From: Rhodococcus sp. (in: high G+C Gram-positive bacteria)
GTDB lineage: Bacteria > Actinomycetota > Actinomycetes > Mycobacteriales > Mycobacteriaceae
Assembly: GCF_023264675.1 (NCBI RefSeq)
Contig: NZ_JAHFVG010000027.1
Location: 1 to 64,000 of the forward strand
Length of the DNA stretch: 64,000 bases
Reading direction: 5' to 3'
The position numbers and the translations under genes are program-made. Below, one piece after another: positions 45,633 to 54,186 of the stretch. Within the stretch, counting starts at the first letter, position 1; each line of letters opens with the position of its first letter. The notes beneath the pieces were generated by a model. That model was not told the origin of the DNA, did no database searches, and was given only the letters and a program-made list of their open reading frames with translations.

Positions 45633-47021
45633 ATGACTACCAGCATCGATGCTGCCGAGAACCGGAACCCGGCTCCCGAACCGAAGAAGAAGCGCGACAA
45701 GACCCATTGGCTCTACATCGCGGTGATCATCGCTGTCGTGGCGGGCATCATCGTCGGCCTGACGGCGAAGGACTTCGCGTCCGACCTGTCGGTACTCGGA
45801 ACATTGTTCGTCAGTTTGATCAAGATGATGATCAGCCCGGTCATCTTCTGCACGATCGTGCTGGGAATCGGATCGGTCCGCGCAGCGGCCAGTGTCGGCA
45901 AGGTCGGCGGGCTCGCCCTGGCGTACTTCATCGGGATGTCGACCATCGCCCTCGGGATCGGCATGGTCGTCGGGAACCTGATTCAGCCGGGCTCCGGCCT
46001 GAACATCTCGCCCAACGACGCGGGACTGAAGCTTGCCGACACCGCGCACGAGGCCGGCGGCACGATGGACTTCATCGCCGGAATCATCCCGGAATCGCTT
46101 CTGTCCTCGCTCACCGCGGGATCGGTTCTGCAGACACTGTTCGTCGCAATCCTCGTCGGCTTCGCTCTGCAGGCGATGGGCAAGCAGGGCGAAGGCATCC
46201 TCAAGGGAGTCGGCGCCGTTCAGAAGCTCGTCTTCCGCATCCTGACCATGATCCTGTGGCTCGCACCGATCGGTGCATTCGGCGCCATCGCCGGTGTGGT
46301 CGGCAAGACCGGATTCGACGCGGTCATCCAGCTCGGCACCCTCATGCTGGCGTTCTACATCACCTGCATCATCTTCGTGTTCGGTTTCCTGGGGCTGATC
46401 CTGCGCTTCGTCACCGGTTTCTCGATCTTCAAACTGGTGAAGTACCTGGCCCGTGAATACCTGCTCATCGTCGCCACCAGCTCGTCCGAGTCGGCGCTGC
46501 CCCGTCTGATCGCCAAGATGGAGCACGTCGGTGTCGAGCGCACCACCGTCGGCATCGTCGTTCCGACCGGCTACTCGTTCAACCTCGACGGCACCGCCAT
46601 CTACCTGACGATGGCCTCGATCTTCATCGCCGACGCCATGAACCTGCCGCTCTCCATCCCGGAGCAGTTCTCGCTGCTGCTGTTCATGATCATCGCCTCG
46701 AAGGGTGCAGCGGGAGTTTCCGGTGCAGGCCTTGCAACGCTGGCAGGCGGACTGTCCAGCCACCGCCCCGAGCTGCTCGACGGGATCGGCCTCATCGTCG
46801 GAATCGACCGCTTCATGTCCGAGGCCCGCGCCGTCACCAACTTTTCCGGCAACGCAGTTGCAACCCTTCTGGTGGGAACCTGGACCAAGACGCTCGATGC
46901 ATCGAGGGTCAAGACCGTGCTAGACGGCAACCTGCCGTTCGACGAGACCACGATGGTCGACGATCACCTGCCCGAGGACGACAAGCAGGTGGAGTTGGAG
47001 AAGACCGCCGCGAAGGCGTAG
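45633..47021 (+). CDS. dctA: C4-dicarboxylate:cation symporter (DAACS family)
   Basis: 462-residue symporter with eight TM helices and two re-entrant loops. The first re-entrant loop S-S-S-E-S-A-L-P-R, the T-G-Y-S-F-N-L-D-G-T-A-I-Y-L helix-7 motif and the second loop S-K-G-A-A-G-V-S-G are diagnostic for DctA/GltP. Imports succinate, fumarate or malate. ATG 45633 has AAGGA 8-12 nt upstream. Regulated probably by the divergent two-component system and by CRP/GlxR. Two hairpins follow the gene. Confidence 0.93.
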   Translation: MTTSIDAAENRNPAPEPKKKRDKTHWLYIAVIIAVVAGIIVGLTAKDFASDLSVLGTLFVSLIKMMISPVIFCTIVLGIGSVRAAASVGKVGGLALAYFIGMSTIALGIGMVVGNLIQPGSGLNISPNDAGLKLADTAHEAGGTMDFIAGIIPESLLSSLTAGSVLQTLFVAILVGFALQAMGKQGEGILKGVGAVQKLVFRILTMILWLAPIGAFGAIAGVVGKTGFDAVIQLGTLMLAFYITCIIFVFGFLGLILRFVTGFSIFKLVKYLAREYLLIVATSSSESALPRLIAKMEHVGVERTTVGIVVPTGYSFNLDGTAIYLTMASIFIADAMNLPLSIPEQFSLLLFMIIASKGAAGVSGAGLATLAGGLSSHRPELLDGIGLIVGIDRFMSEARAVTNFSGNAVATLLVGTWTKTLDASRVKTVLDGNLPFDETTMVDDHLPEDDKQVELEKTAAKA

Positions 47022-47028
47022 AGACCTG

Positions 47029-47058
47029 CCGGGCGATGCGCACCCCCCCGTCGCCCGG
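47029..47058 (+). terminator. First hairpin after dctA
   Basis: CCGGGCGA, a 14-nt loop, TCGCCCGG: 8-bp GC stem starting 8 nt after the dctA stop. No T-run; probably cooperates with the next hairpin. Confidence 0.6.
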
Positions 47059-47071
47059 TTCGGAAAGATAG

Positions 47072-47111
47072 AGAGAACGGCCCTCCCACACATGGGGGTC
47101 GTTCTCTTTTT
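47072..47111 (+). terminator. Intrinsic terminator after dctA
   Basis: AGAGAACG pairs with CGTTCTCT (47100-47107), with an inner CCC/GGG pairing, followed directly by TTTT. A textbook Rho-independent terminator, unusual in this GC-rich window. Confidence 0.9.
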
Positions 47112-47158
47112 CGATGGTCGGTTGCCCCTTGCAGGCATCTCACAGGTAAGTTCGGGTG

Positions 47159-47665
47159 ATGACTGAAGTTCAGAACATCGGCATCAACACGCTGGGCGGT
47201 GCGCCCACCACGCTCGATGAGTACGCAGGCAGGGCAGTTCTGATCGTCAACGTCGCCTCCAAGTGCGGCTTGACTCCTCAGTACGCCACGCTGGAGAAGC
47301 TGGCCACCGAATACGCAGCGCAGGGCCTGTCGGTCATCGGCGTTCCGTGCAACCAGTTCGGCGGACAGGAACCAGGCACTGCCGAAGAAATCGAGACATT
47401 CTGCTCGACCACCTACGGAGTCACCTTCCCGATGCTGGAGAAGGTCGACGTCAACGGCGAGAACCAGCATCCGCTGTACGCCGAACTCACCAAGACCGAA
47501 GATGCCGAAGGCAACGCCGGCGACATCCAGTGGAACTTCGAGAAGTTCCTCGTCTCGCCGGATGGCGTCGTCACCAACCGTTTCCGTCCCCGCACGGAGC
47601 CGGATGCACCCGAGGTTCTGGCAGCGATCGACAAGATCCTGCCGAAGGAAACCATCGCCGTTTAG
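47159..47665 (+). CDS. Glutathione peroxidase-family thiol peroxidase
   Basis: 168 residues. Peroxidatic C36 in N-V-A-S-K-C-G, Q70 in N-Q-F-G-G-Q, and the W-N-F-E-K-F tryptophan-containing motif complete the active site. C64 (V-P-C-N-Q-F) and C82 are also present; the Cys-based bacterial members usually rely on thioredoxin, which is expected here because actinobacteria use mycothiol rather than glutathione. ATG 47159 was preferred to GTG 47156. A hairpin follows the gene. Confidence 0.93.
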   Translation: MTEVQNIGINTLGGAPTTLDEYAGRAVLIVNVASKCGLTPQYATLEKLATEYAAQGLSVIGVPCNQFGGQEPGTAEEIETFCSTTYGVTFPMLEKVDVNGENQHPLYAELTKTEDAEGNAGDIQWNFEKFLVSPDGVVTNRFRPRTEPDAPEVLAAIDKILPKETIAV

Positions 47666-47685
47666 ACGCGATCAATTTTGCCGTC

Positions 47686-47715
47686 GAGCCTCGTTCACCC
47701 TGGTGTGCGAGGCTC
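47686..47715. terminator. Hairpin between glutathione peroxidase and DUF2334 genes
   Basis: GAGCCTCG-TT-CACC-CT-GGTG-TG-CGAGGCTC: two stacked stems of 8 and 4 bp with a small internal loop. Lies 21 nt after one gene and 6 nt before the next ATG, so it may also affect translation of the DUF2334 gene. Confidence 0.65.
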
Positions 47716-47720
47716 GCGGC

Positions 47721-48419
47721 ATGTCTGGAGCACTGATCGTGTCGGTGAGCGGAATCAACAACGACACCTGCGAGCATGCCGCGGAATTCGCGGGTGAACT
47801 CGACAAACGCGGAGTGGCGCTGTCGTTGCTGGTCGCGCCTCGCTTGAAGGACAAGTATCGGCTCACGCAGGACGAGAGCACCCAGGATTGGCTGCGAGGC
47901 CGTCGTGACCGGGGAGATGCCATCGTTCTGCACGGCTACGACCAGGCCGCGACGAAGCGTCGGCGTGCCGAATTCGCTGCGTTGCCCCGCCACGAGGCCC
48001 GGCTGCGGCTGGTCGCGGCGGACCGCGTCATGGAACAGACGGGCCTGCGCACCCGAGTGTTCGCCGCGCCGAGATGGCTGGCGTCACCCGGCGCCGTTGC
48101 GGCGCTTCCGGACGCCGGATTCCGAATGATCGCCGGCATCAGCGGAATTCACGATCTGGAAACAGGGTCGGTCACGCGGGCAAGGGTTCTCGGTATCGGT
48201 GAAGGTGTAGGAGCCGAGCCGTGGTGGTGCAGGGCGCTCGTGATCGGTGCCGGCCGTACCGCGAGACGCGGCGGACTCGTCCGATTGGCTGTCAGTGCAA
48301 AGCAATTGGGTCGCACCGGCCCACGTCAGGCGATGATCGATGCCGTCGACCTCGCAATGTACAGCGGTGCGGTCCCCGGGGTGTACGAGCACGTTCGGCC
48401 GGTTCGCCGGGTGGCGTAG
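47721..48419 (+). CDS. DUF2334 polysaccharide deacetylase-like protein
   Basis: 232 residues resembling the DUF2334 branch of the NodB-like deacetylase fold: S-V-S-G-I-N-N-D-T near the start in place of the usual D-D motif, V-L-H-G-Y-D in the middle, and F-A-A-P-R-W. The H-G-Y-D and the N-terminal aspartate could contribute to metal binding. Substrate unknown; there is no signal peptide. The start at 47721 follows the hairpin after gpx; a 44-bp palindrome follows the stop. Confidence 0.8.
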   Translation: MSGALIVSVSGINNDTCEHAAEFAGELDKRGVALSLLVAPRLKDKYRLTQDESTQDWLRGRRDRGDAIVLHGYDQAATKRRRAEFAALPRHEARLRLVAADRVMEQTGLRTRVFAAPRWLASPGAVAALPDAGFRMIAGISGIHDLETGSVTRARVLGIGEGVGAEPWWCRALVIGAGRTARRGGLVRLAVSAKQLGRTGPRQAMIDAVDLAMYSGAVPGVYEHVRPVRRVA

Positions 48420-48430
48420 GCGCTCCGCGC

Positions 48431-48474
48431 ATGTGAGTGCGAATACATAGAGGGTTATGTATTCGCACGCACAT
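48431..48474. repeat. 44-bp dispersed palindromic element, copy 4
   Basis: Arms ATGTGAGTGCGAATACATA and TATGTATTCGCACGCACAT (one mismatch), loop GAGGGT. Starts 11 nt after the DUF2334 stop. Outer flanks GCTCCGC (48422-48428) and GCGGAGC (48478-48484) extend it to a 63-bp cruciform. Confidence 0.95.
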
Positions 48475-48554
48475 GCGGCGGAGCCGCCCTGTAACAAACT
48501 TTCCGGTACGAAAGATGAACACCTCGACGAGGAAACAACTTTCGAGGCGGCGAC

Positions 48555-49199
48555 GTGAAACGACTTCTACTCGTGGGGCTCAGTGCAATGGCCCTGGTGG
48601 CCTGCGGAAACTCCGACAACGGCAATGCAACGGCAGTCGCGGAGTCCTCGGCGGCGCCAGGGCAACAGAGTGTGAGTTCGACCGCCGCTCCGTCCATCGG
48701 CACGGTGCCTCCGGTCGTGGAGGCTCCAGCAGCACCGTCACCGGCGACGATACCCACTGTCGACGCGCCGGTCGAAACTCACAAGCCTTACTCCGCCTAC
48801 CCCATCTGCCTGGACCTGTCCTCGACAAGGGTGACCGACGCAGTCGCATCGCTTCCCGCATACTTCGAGGGTTCACCCTGGATCGCTACCGAGATCGGTG
48901 ACGCGTGTGCTCCGTTCACCTGGGTGCGAGCCGACACCGGCGGAACGGCCTCGTCGCCCGTTCACCTCTTGTTCTTCGCGGGCCAAAATTACGACTATCT
49001 CGGCACCGCTACGCTCGAGCCCTACGCCTTCACCTCGGTGGTGGGCCAGACGGCAGACACCGTGACCGTCGACTATCGCTGGCCGGTCGGCAACGACGCC
49101 AACGCCGACCCGACGGGTGGGTCCGCGGTGATCGAGTACCGGTGGAACGGCTCGCAGGTCGACATGCTCGGAACACTCCCGCCGGAGGTCACGGGCTAG
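48555..49199 (+). CDS. Secreted lipoprotein, LppP/LprE-like
   Basis: 214 residues. A lipoprotein signal peptide is clear: K-R-L-L, a hydrophobic core, and lipobox V-A-C with the lipidated cysteine at residue 17. A Ser/Pro/Ala-rich linker runs to about 75. The folded part (about 80-212) contains two cysteines (C84, C117) and resembles the mycobacterial LppP/LprE family, whose function is unknown. GTG start with GAGG nearby. The stop overlaps the convergent MBL gene by 4 bp. Confidence 0.82.
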   Translation: MKRLLLVGLSAMALVACGNSDNGNATAVAESSAAPGQQSVSSTAAPSIGTVPPVVEAPAAPSPATIPTVDAPVETHKPYSAYPICLDLSSTRVTDAVASLPAYFEGSPWIATEIGDACAPFTWVRADTGGTASSPVHLLFFAGQNYDYLGTATLEPYAFTSVVGQTADTVTVDYRWPVGNDANADPTGGSAVIEYRWNGSQVDMLGTLPPEVTG

Positions 49200-49834
49200 A
49201 TCGACACCGAATTCTCGGCCGGGAGTTCGCGGAAGTCGGCGTCGGACATGTCCTTGAACCGGCCGTAGTAGATGCCGCGAGCCTGCTCGGCCACCACGGC
49301 CTGATGGATCGGAAACGCGATCCGCGGCGCGACGGCCCGCAGGAATTCGACGTTCTCGGACAGCTTCGACCACGGTGCGGCGGTCGGGAGCGCCAACACG
49401 TCGACCTTCTGCTCCGGCACGAACAACGAGTCGCCGGGATGCAGAAGTTGTCCGGGATTCTCCGGTGTGCCGAGGAGATAGCCCGTGTTGTCGATCACGG
49501 GTAGCTCGGGGTGAATGACCGCGTGCGTACCGCCGACGCCGGTCACCTGGATGCCGCCGACACCGAACACGTCACCGGCATGCACCGGACTCCAGCGTTC
49601 GCCGAGCTGAGATGCCGTCATCGGATCGCTGTACAGCGCAGCTCCTGGATTGCCTTCCAGCAGAGCGGGAAGCCTCTCGAGGTCGACATGGTCCGGGTGT
49701 TGGTGGGTGATCAGGATGGCATCGAGACCGGTGATGCCATCGAACCCGTGGGAGAAGTTGCCAGGATCGAAGAGCACGGTGGTGCCGTTCAGTTCGACGA
49801 GTACACAGGAATGTCCGAAGTGTGTCAGCCGCAT
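49196..49834 (-). CDS. Metallo-beta-lactamase-fold hydrolase (UlaG-like)
   Basis: 212 residues: G-H-S-C near the start and the metal motif H-Q-H-P-D-H-V-D (T-H-x-H-x-D-H type), then G-G-T-H-A and D-N-T-G-Y and F-P-I-H. The short layout suits UlaG/YtnP-like hydrolases acting on small lactones or phosphodiesters. ATG 49834 set by the start of the fold; TACTGT lies 6 nt upstream on the minus strand. Divergent from purS. Confidence 0.88.
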   Translation of the reverse strand: MRLTHFGHSCVLVELNGTTVLFDPGNFSHGFDGITGLDAILITHQHPDHVDLERLPALLEGNPGAALYSDPMTASQLGERWSPVHAGDVFGVGGIQVTGVGGTHAVIHPELPVIDNTGYLLGTPENPGQLLHPGDSLFVPEQKVDVLALPTAAPWSKLSENVEFLRAVAPRIAFPIHQAVVAEQARGIYYGRFKDMSDADFRELPAENSVSI

Positions 49835-49878
49835 GCCTCCACAGTAAGCGCGGTTTCGCAGGTGTCGCCAGGCCTGCG

Positions 49879-49884
49879 TAGACT
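49879..49884 (+). promoter_or_regulatory. Candidate -10 hexamer of purSQ
   Basis: TAGACT, 39 nt before the purS start. The same hexamer lies upstream of purL and purF, suggesting similar housekeeping-sigma promoters for the three pur units. Confidence 0.5.
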
Positions 49885-49923
49885 CACCACCTGCCGGTAC
49901 CTTTGATTCCAAGGAGCGCTTTC

Positions 49924-50160
49924 GTGGCCCGTGTTGTTGTCGATGTCATGCCCAAGGCCGAAATTCTCGACCCGCAGGGTCAGGCCATCGCAGGTGCGCT
50001 CGGTCGCCTCGGCATCGCCGGAGTCTCCGACGTTCGCCAGGGCAAGCGTTTCGAGCTGGAGGTCGAGGACAGCGTCGACGACGCCGAGCTCGAGAAGATC
50101 GCCGAGTCGCTCCTCGCGAACACCGTGATCGAGGACTGGAAGGTCACCCGCCTCTCATGA
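49924..50160 (+). CDS. purS: Phosphoribosylformylglycinamidine synthase subunit PurS
   Basis: 78-residue structural subunit of the PurLSQ FGAM synthase. Starts [11 protein letters not shown], with I-L-D-P-Q-G-Q-A-I and the central [11 protein letters not shown] 49924 is preceded by AAGGAG at 49911-49916. Coupled to purQ by ATGA overlap. It bridges PurQ and PurL for ammonia channelling. Confidence 0.96.
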   Translation: MARVVVDVMPKAEILDPQGQAIAGALGRLGIAGVSDVRQGKRFELEVEDSVDDAELEKIAESLLANTVIEDWKVTRLS

Positions 50161-50834
50161 GTGCACGCATCGGTGTCATCACATTTCCCGGAACTCTCGA
50201 CGACGTCGACGCCTCACGCGCCGTCACGTTGGCCGGCGGCGAAGCCGTCAGCCTGTGGCACGCCGACGCCGACCTGAAGAACGTCGACGCCATCGTCGTC
50301 CCCGGCGGATTCTCCTACGGCGACTACCTGCGCGCCGGTGCCATCGCCCGGTTCGCTCCGGTCATGGAATCCGTGGTCAAGGCCGCCGAAGGCGGCATGC
50401 CCGTCCTCGGCATCTGCAACGGCTTCCAGGTGCTGTGCGAGGTCGGTCTCCTGCCCGGAGCCTTGACGCGCAACGAGAAGTTGCATTTCGTGTGCCGCGA
50501 CCAGTGGCTGAAGGTCGAGAACACCGAGACTGCCTGGTCCTCCCGGTACGAAGCAGGCGCTGAGATCCTCGTGCCCGTCAAGAACGCCGAAGGCCGCTTC
50601 CAGGCGTCGGCGAAGGTTCTCGACGAGCTAGAGGGCGACGGCCGTGTGGTGTTCCGCTACTCGGGGTCCAACCCGAACGGCTCACAGCGCGACATCGCCG
50701 GCATCTCCTCGGCCAACGGACGCGTCGTCGGAATCATGCCGCACCCCGAGCACGCCACCGAGCCCCTCACCGGGCCGAGCGACGACGGACTCGGCATCTT
50801 CTACTCCGCATTGGACGCCATCGTCTCGGCATAA
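50157..50834 (+). CDS. purQ: Phosphoribosylformylglycinamidine synthase subunit PurQ (glutaminase)
   Basis: 225-residue class I glutaminase supplying ammonia for FGAM formation. The nucleophile cysteine is in L-G-I-C-N-G-F-Q, and the His/Glu pair in M-P-H-P-E-H near the end. P-G-T-L-D at the N-terminus is typical. Forms an operon with purS; its synthetase partner purL is 5.5 kb downstream. Confidence 0.97.
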   Translation: MSARIGVITFPGTLDDVDASRAVTLAGGEAVSLWHADADLKNVDAIVVPGGFSYGDYLRAGAIARFAPVMESVVKAAEGGMPVLGICNGFQVLCEVGLLPGALTRNEKLHFVCRDQWLKVENTETAWSSRYEAGAEILVPVKNAEGRFQASAKVLDELEGDGRVVFRYSGSNPNGSQRDIAGISSANGRVVGIMPHPEHATEPLTGPSDDGLGIFYSALDAIVSA

Positions 50835-50915
50835 TCGGGTCGTTCCTGCAGGCTCCACTCCCGGCTTGATTTCGGTCGTTCCGAACGTGTCGGTGGCCGG
50901 AGATAGTGTCCCGGC

Positions 50916-51266
50916 ATGAGCCTGACACCCGCGATGATCACCGTCGATTCCCTTGACCCCGGCCCGCTCGCTCAGTGGTGGGCGCGTCAAACCGGGGGCA
51001 CCATCGAGGAGGAGAACGACGGCTGGTTCTACACGGTCGTGCTTCCGACTCTGCCGATCCGGCTTGCCTTCCAGAAGGTCGACGACCCGACGCCGGGCAA
51101 GAATCGCCTTCACCTCGATCTGACGACGCCCGATCTCGACGGTGCGACAGCGCTACTGATCGAGGCGGGCGCATCCGAGGTGGAGCAGCACACGATGGGT
51201 GATTTTCGGTGGGTCACCCTCGCCGACCCCGACGGCAACGTGTTCTGTGTGTCGGGGTCGCACTAG
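50916..51266 (+). CDS. VOC-family small protein
   Basis: 116-residue single-module glyoxalase-like protein: M-I-T-V-D-S-x-D-P-x-x-L-A-x-W-W, H-L-D-L and L-A-D-P-D-G-N-V-F-C-V. Resembles the Rv0801-type protein in the same neighbourhood of M. tuberculosis. Enzymatic role unknown. TAGTGT lies 6 nt before the ATG, a leaderless pattern. Confidence 0.85.
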   Translation: MSLTPAMITVDSLDPGPLAQWWARQTGGTIEEENDGWFYTVVLPTLPIRLAFQKVDDPTPGKNRLHLDLTTPDLDGATALLIEAGASEVEQHTMGDFRWVTLADPDGNVFCVSGSH

Positions 51267-51290
51267 ACGACCGCCGATCGTTCCTCGTGC

Positions 51291-52010
51291 TCAGCGGGTG
51301 CCTCCGTAGGCGACCGGCACCAGGTCCGCACGGGGTTCGCCACTTCGGACCAGCTGGAGGATCGCCGCGGCGACGTGCTCTGGTGTATCGAAAGATGCTC
51401 CGGCCGTCATGGTTTCCGCGTCGGCTCGGCCCGCCCGGATCGAGGCAAGGAACTCGGTGCTGGTGGCGAATGGAATCATGGTCGAGACCGTGATCCCTGT
51501 CCCCTCCAGCTCGTTCCGGGCAATCGCCGACAGACGTTCCAGAGCGATTTTGGACGCGACGTAGCCGCTGGTTCCCGGCACGTCGGCGAAGGTTGTTCCT
51601 GAACTGATATTGACGATGCTGCCCGACGCTTGGCGGCGCATCGTGGGAAGTACCGCCTTCATCAGTGCCAGGGGCGCTACAAGATTCAGTTCCAACACGG
51701 CTCGGAAGTCCCCGAGCGAGATTTCCTCGACCACTGCCTGCAGTCCCTGTCCCGCGTTGTTGACGAGGATGTCGATGCGCCCGAACGCATCGAGGGTGGT
51801 CTGTACCAAGGAGTCGATCTGTTGCTGATCGGTGATATCGCATCGCACGGCGATCGCCTGATCGAGCTCGTGGGCGAGGTCCGTGATGCGATCCTCGCGC
51901 CGAGCAGCCAGAACCAGACGCGCGCCGGCCTGCGAGGCGGCACGCGCGGTTGCCTGCCCGATGCCCGATGAAGCTCCGGTGATCACGATGACCGAGTCCT
52001 TGATGTCCAC
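51291..52010 (-). CDS. Short-chain dehydrogenase/reductase
   Basis: 239-residue classical SDR: T-G-A-S-S-G-I-G cofactor loop, D-I-T, N-N-A-G, catalytic serine in N-I-S-S-G and Y-V-A-S-K. The basic residues after strand 2 (A-A-R-R-E-D) suggest NADP. GTG 52010 was chosen for its AGGAGGAACA ribosome-binding site; upstream alternatives would overlap the operator. Divergent from a TetR regulator with a 24-bp operator between them, hence probably inducible. Confidence 0.92.
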   Translation of the reverse strand: MDIKDSVIVITGASSGIGQATARAASQAGARLVLAARREDRITDLAHELDQAIAVRCDITDQQQIDSLVQTTLDAFGRIDILVNNAGQGLQAVVEEISLGDFRAVLELNLVAPLALMKAVLPTMRRQASGSIVNISSGTTFADVPGTSGYVASKIALERLSAIARNELEGTGITVSTMIPFATSTEFLASIRAGRADAETMTAGASFDTPEHVAAAILQLVRSGEPRADLVPVAYGGTR

Positions 52011-52055
52011 TGTTCCTCCTGGTGTGTGAACGCGAGCGTTCCCGGCTCGCAATAT

Positions 52056-52079
52056 TTACGCTACTCCTCGGTAGCGTAA
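52056..52079. promoter_or_regulatory. TetR-type operator between SDR and tetR genes
   Basis: TTACGCTAC-TCCTCG-GTAGCGTAA: perfect 9-bp arms, 6-bp spacer, midway between the divergent genes. A further half-site-like GGCGTAA follows near 52093. Typical TetR operator geometry. Confidence 0.85.
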
Positions 52080-52108
52080 CTGAAGGGAGGTGGCGTAATT
52101 TGTAGCCA

Positions 52109-52750
52109 ATGAAGAAATCCGAGGCCGCGTCGTCGGTCGGCAGACCCGACACCGACGGCCGCCGGGGCCGACCGTACGACCACTCGAGCGATGCCCTCAT
52201 CTTGGCAAGCACGCTCGACCTCATTGCCGAGCGAGACTACGACCGCGTCACGATGGACGAGGTCGCTGCCCGCACCGGCAAGGCAAAAACAACGCTCTAC
52301 CGCAGATGGGCGACGAAGGAAGACCTGGTCCTGGCCGCGATCCGCGCCGCAGGTAGACCGCCTGAAGTAGATTGCCTGCCGAACCTCGGATCAATTCGAT
52401 CCGATCTACTGGCCGTGGTCGATTCGTCGTGGCTCGGTGGGCCCGAGAGGCGTTTGGCGATATTCGCCGGTCTTGCTCCGGCCGTGCGGAGTTCGCCGCA
52501 GGTGGCCGAGGTCGTCGGCGCCGACATCACCGAGCCGTACGCCGAGGTCTACGAGCGACTGTTACATCGAGCGATCGAGCGAGGTGAGATCTCCGAGAAA
52601 TTCGCTGCAAAGATCCCGATCTTGGCGCAGGTGGTTCCAGCGATGAGTACGCACCGCTTGAATGCAGGCGGCGCGCCCGTCGGGCGAGAGTTCTTCGTCG
52701 CGGTGATCGACGACGTCGTTCTCGCCGCTCTCGATGTGACGGTGCCTTGA
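52109..52750 (+). CDS. TetR-family regulator
   Basis: 213 residues with a canonical HTH (V-T-M-D-E-V-A-A-R-T-G-K-A-K-T-T-L-Y-R-R-W at about 46-66) after a basic N-terminal arm (G-R-R-G-R-P), and a TetR_C-type ligand domain. The perfect operator next to it points to autorepression and control of the divergent SDR gene. The stop codon is inside a 16-bp tandem repeat. Confidence 0.92.
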   Translation: MKKSEAASSVGRPDTDGRRGRPYDHSSDALILASTLDLIAERDYDRVTMDEVAARTGKAKTTLYRRWATKEDLVLAAIRAAGRPPEVDCLPNLGSIRSDLLAVVDSSWLGGPERRLAIFAGLAPAVRSSPQVAEVVGADITEPYAEVYERLLHRAIERGEISEKFAAKIPILAQVVPAMSTHRLNAGGAPVGREFFVAVIDDVVLAALDVTVP

Positions 52751-52777
52751 TGTGACGGTGCCATGATGTGACGGTGA
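52733..52777 (+). repeat. 16-bp tandem repeat at the tetR stop codon
   Basis: GATGTGACGGTGCCTT, GATGTGACGGTGCCAT and a partial GATGTGACGGTG follow one another. The TGA stop of the TetR gene uses the junction between units 1 and 2; the copies encode or mimic its C-terminal D-V-T-V-P. It ends 34 bp before the aminopeptidase start. Confidence 0.93.
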
Positions 52778-52811
52778 TTGGTCAAGGCGCGGCAAATGAC
52801 AGAATGGTTCC

Positions 52812-54083
52812 ATGTCGTCCACTGCGTCCGCTCTCGGTCTGTGTAATTTCGTCGACGTCTCGCCGTCGCCCTTCCACGTCTGCCGCACCGTCGCGGTGCA
52901 GCTGGAGGAAGCCGGTTTCGTGCGGGTCGACGAAACCGATTCGTGGCCGACCGAAGCGGGTCGCTACTACCTGATCAGAGGCGGCTCGCTCGTCGCCTGG
53001 AGCACCGAGGGGGCTCCCGACAGCCCGTTCAGGATCGTCGGTGGCCACACCGACAGCCCGAACCTGCGCGTGAAACAGCATCCGGATCTGGAATCCGCCG
53101 GATGGCAGATGGTCGGACTGGAGCCGTACGGCGGTGCCTGGCTCAACTCGTGGCTCGACCGCGACCTCGGCATCTCCGGACGCCTGAGCGTGCGCGACGG
53201 CAACGGACTGCGGGAGGTGCTGGTCAAGGTCGACGAACCGATTCTCCGGGTTCCTCAGTTGGCAATCCACCTCTCCGAGGATCGCAAGGGAGTCACCCTC
53301 GATCCGCAGCGTCACGTCAACGGCATCTGGGGAGTCGGGAATTCGCCGCGCTCGTTCATCTCGTACGTCGCCGAGCGCGAGGGCGTCGACCCATCGGCTG
53401 TTCTCGGCTGGGAACTGATGACACACGATCTCGCACCGAGTGCCGTCGTCGGCGTCGAAGCCGAATTGATCAGCGCGCCAAGGCTGGACAACCAGGGAAC
53501 GTGCTACGCCGGAACGCAAGCGCTCCTCGCGGCCGTGGAAAATCCGACAGCGCACACTCCGGTGTTGGCGCTGTTCGACCACGAAGAGGTCGGCAGCATG
53601 TCCGACCGCGGCGCCTTCTCGGACCTGCTCAACACCGTGCTCGAGCGAATCGTGTTGGGACGAGGGGGCGGCCGCGAGGACTTCCTCCGCGCGATGGCCG
53701 GTTCCATCTGTGCCTCGGGCGACATGGCGCACGCCACGCACCCCAATTACCCGGATCGCCACGAACCCGCGCATCGCATCGAACTCGGCGGCGGACCAGT
53801 GCTCAAGGTCAATCAAAACCTCAGGTATGCAACGGATTCCGCGGGTGCAGGCGCGTTTGCGCTTGCCTGCGATCAGGCCGGTGTGCCGTTGCAGCGCTAC
53901 GTGCACCGCGCCGATCTTCCGTGCGGATCGACGATCGGACCGATCACGGCGTCGCGTACCGGTATCTCGACGGTCGACGTCGGGGCGGCGCAGTTGGCGA
54001 TGCATTCGGCACGCGAGTTGATGGGTGCATCCGACGTCAAGGCCTACGCCGACGCCTTGGCGGCCTTCCTCTCGCCGGCGTGA
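52812..54083 (+). CDS. pepC: M18-family aminopeptidase
   Basis: 423-residue dinuclear-zinc aminopeptidase (aspartyl aminopeptidase family). Metal and catalytic residues are visible in [23 protein letters not shown] and the C-terminal Q-L-A-M-H-S-A-R-E. Releases N-terminal residues from peptides in the cytoplasm. The equivalent pepC (Rv0800) lies between purQ and purL in M. tuberculosis, as here. Confidence 0.94.
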   Translation: MSSTASALGLCNFVDVSPSPFHVCRTVAVQLEEAGFVRVDETDSWPTEAGRYYLIRGGSLVAWSTEGAPDSPFRIVGGHTDSPNLRVKQHPDLESAGWQMVGLEPYGGAWLNSWLDRDLGISGRLSVRDGNGLREVLVKVDEPILRVPQLAIHLSEDRKGVTLDPQRHVNGIWGVGNSPRSFISYVAEREGVDPSAVLGWELMTHDLAPSAVVGVEAELISAPRLDNQGTCYAGTQALLAAVENPTAHTPVLALFDHEEVGSMSDRGAFSDLLNTVLERIVLGRGGGREDFLRAMAGSICASGDMAHATHPNYPDRHEPAHRIELGGGPVLKVNQNLRYATDSAGAGAFALACDQAGVPLQRYVHRADLPCGSTIGPITASRTGISTVDVGAAQLAMHSARELMGASDVKAYADALAAFLSPA

Positions 54084-54091
54084 CAGATTTC

Positions 54092-54121
54092 TTGACACTT
54101 ACGGCTGAGACTGTCTAGATT
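54092..54121 (+). promoter_or_regulatory. Housekeeping promoter of the secreted lipase gene
   Basis: TTGACA (54092-54097), an 18-bp spacer and TAGATT (54116-54121); about 60 nt of leader precede the GTG. The best -35/-10 pair seen in the window. Confidence 0.65.
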
Positions 54122-54186
54122 TGGCGCGACTCGTATGTGATCCCAGTCTCCACGTGCGAGCGACGAGACAGTGGGGGGAACGTAAG

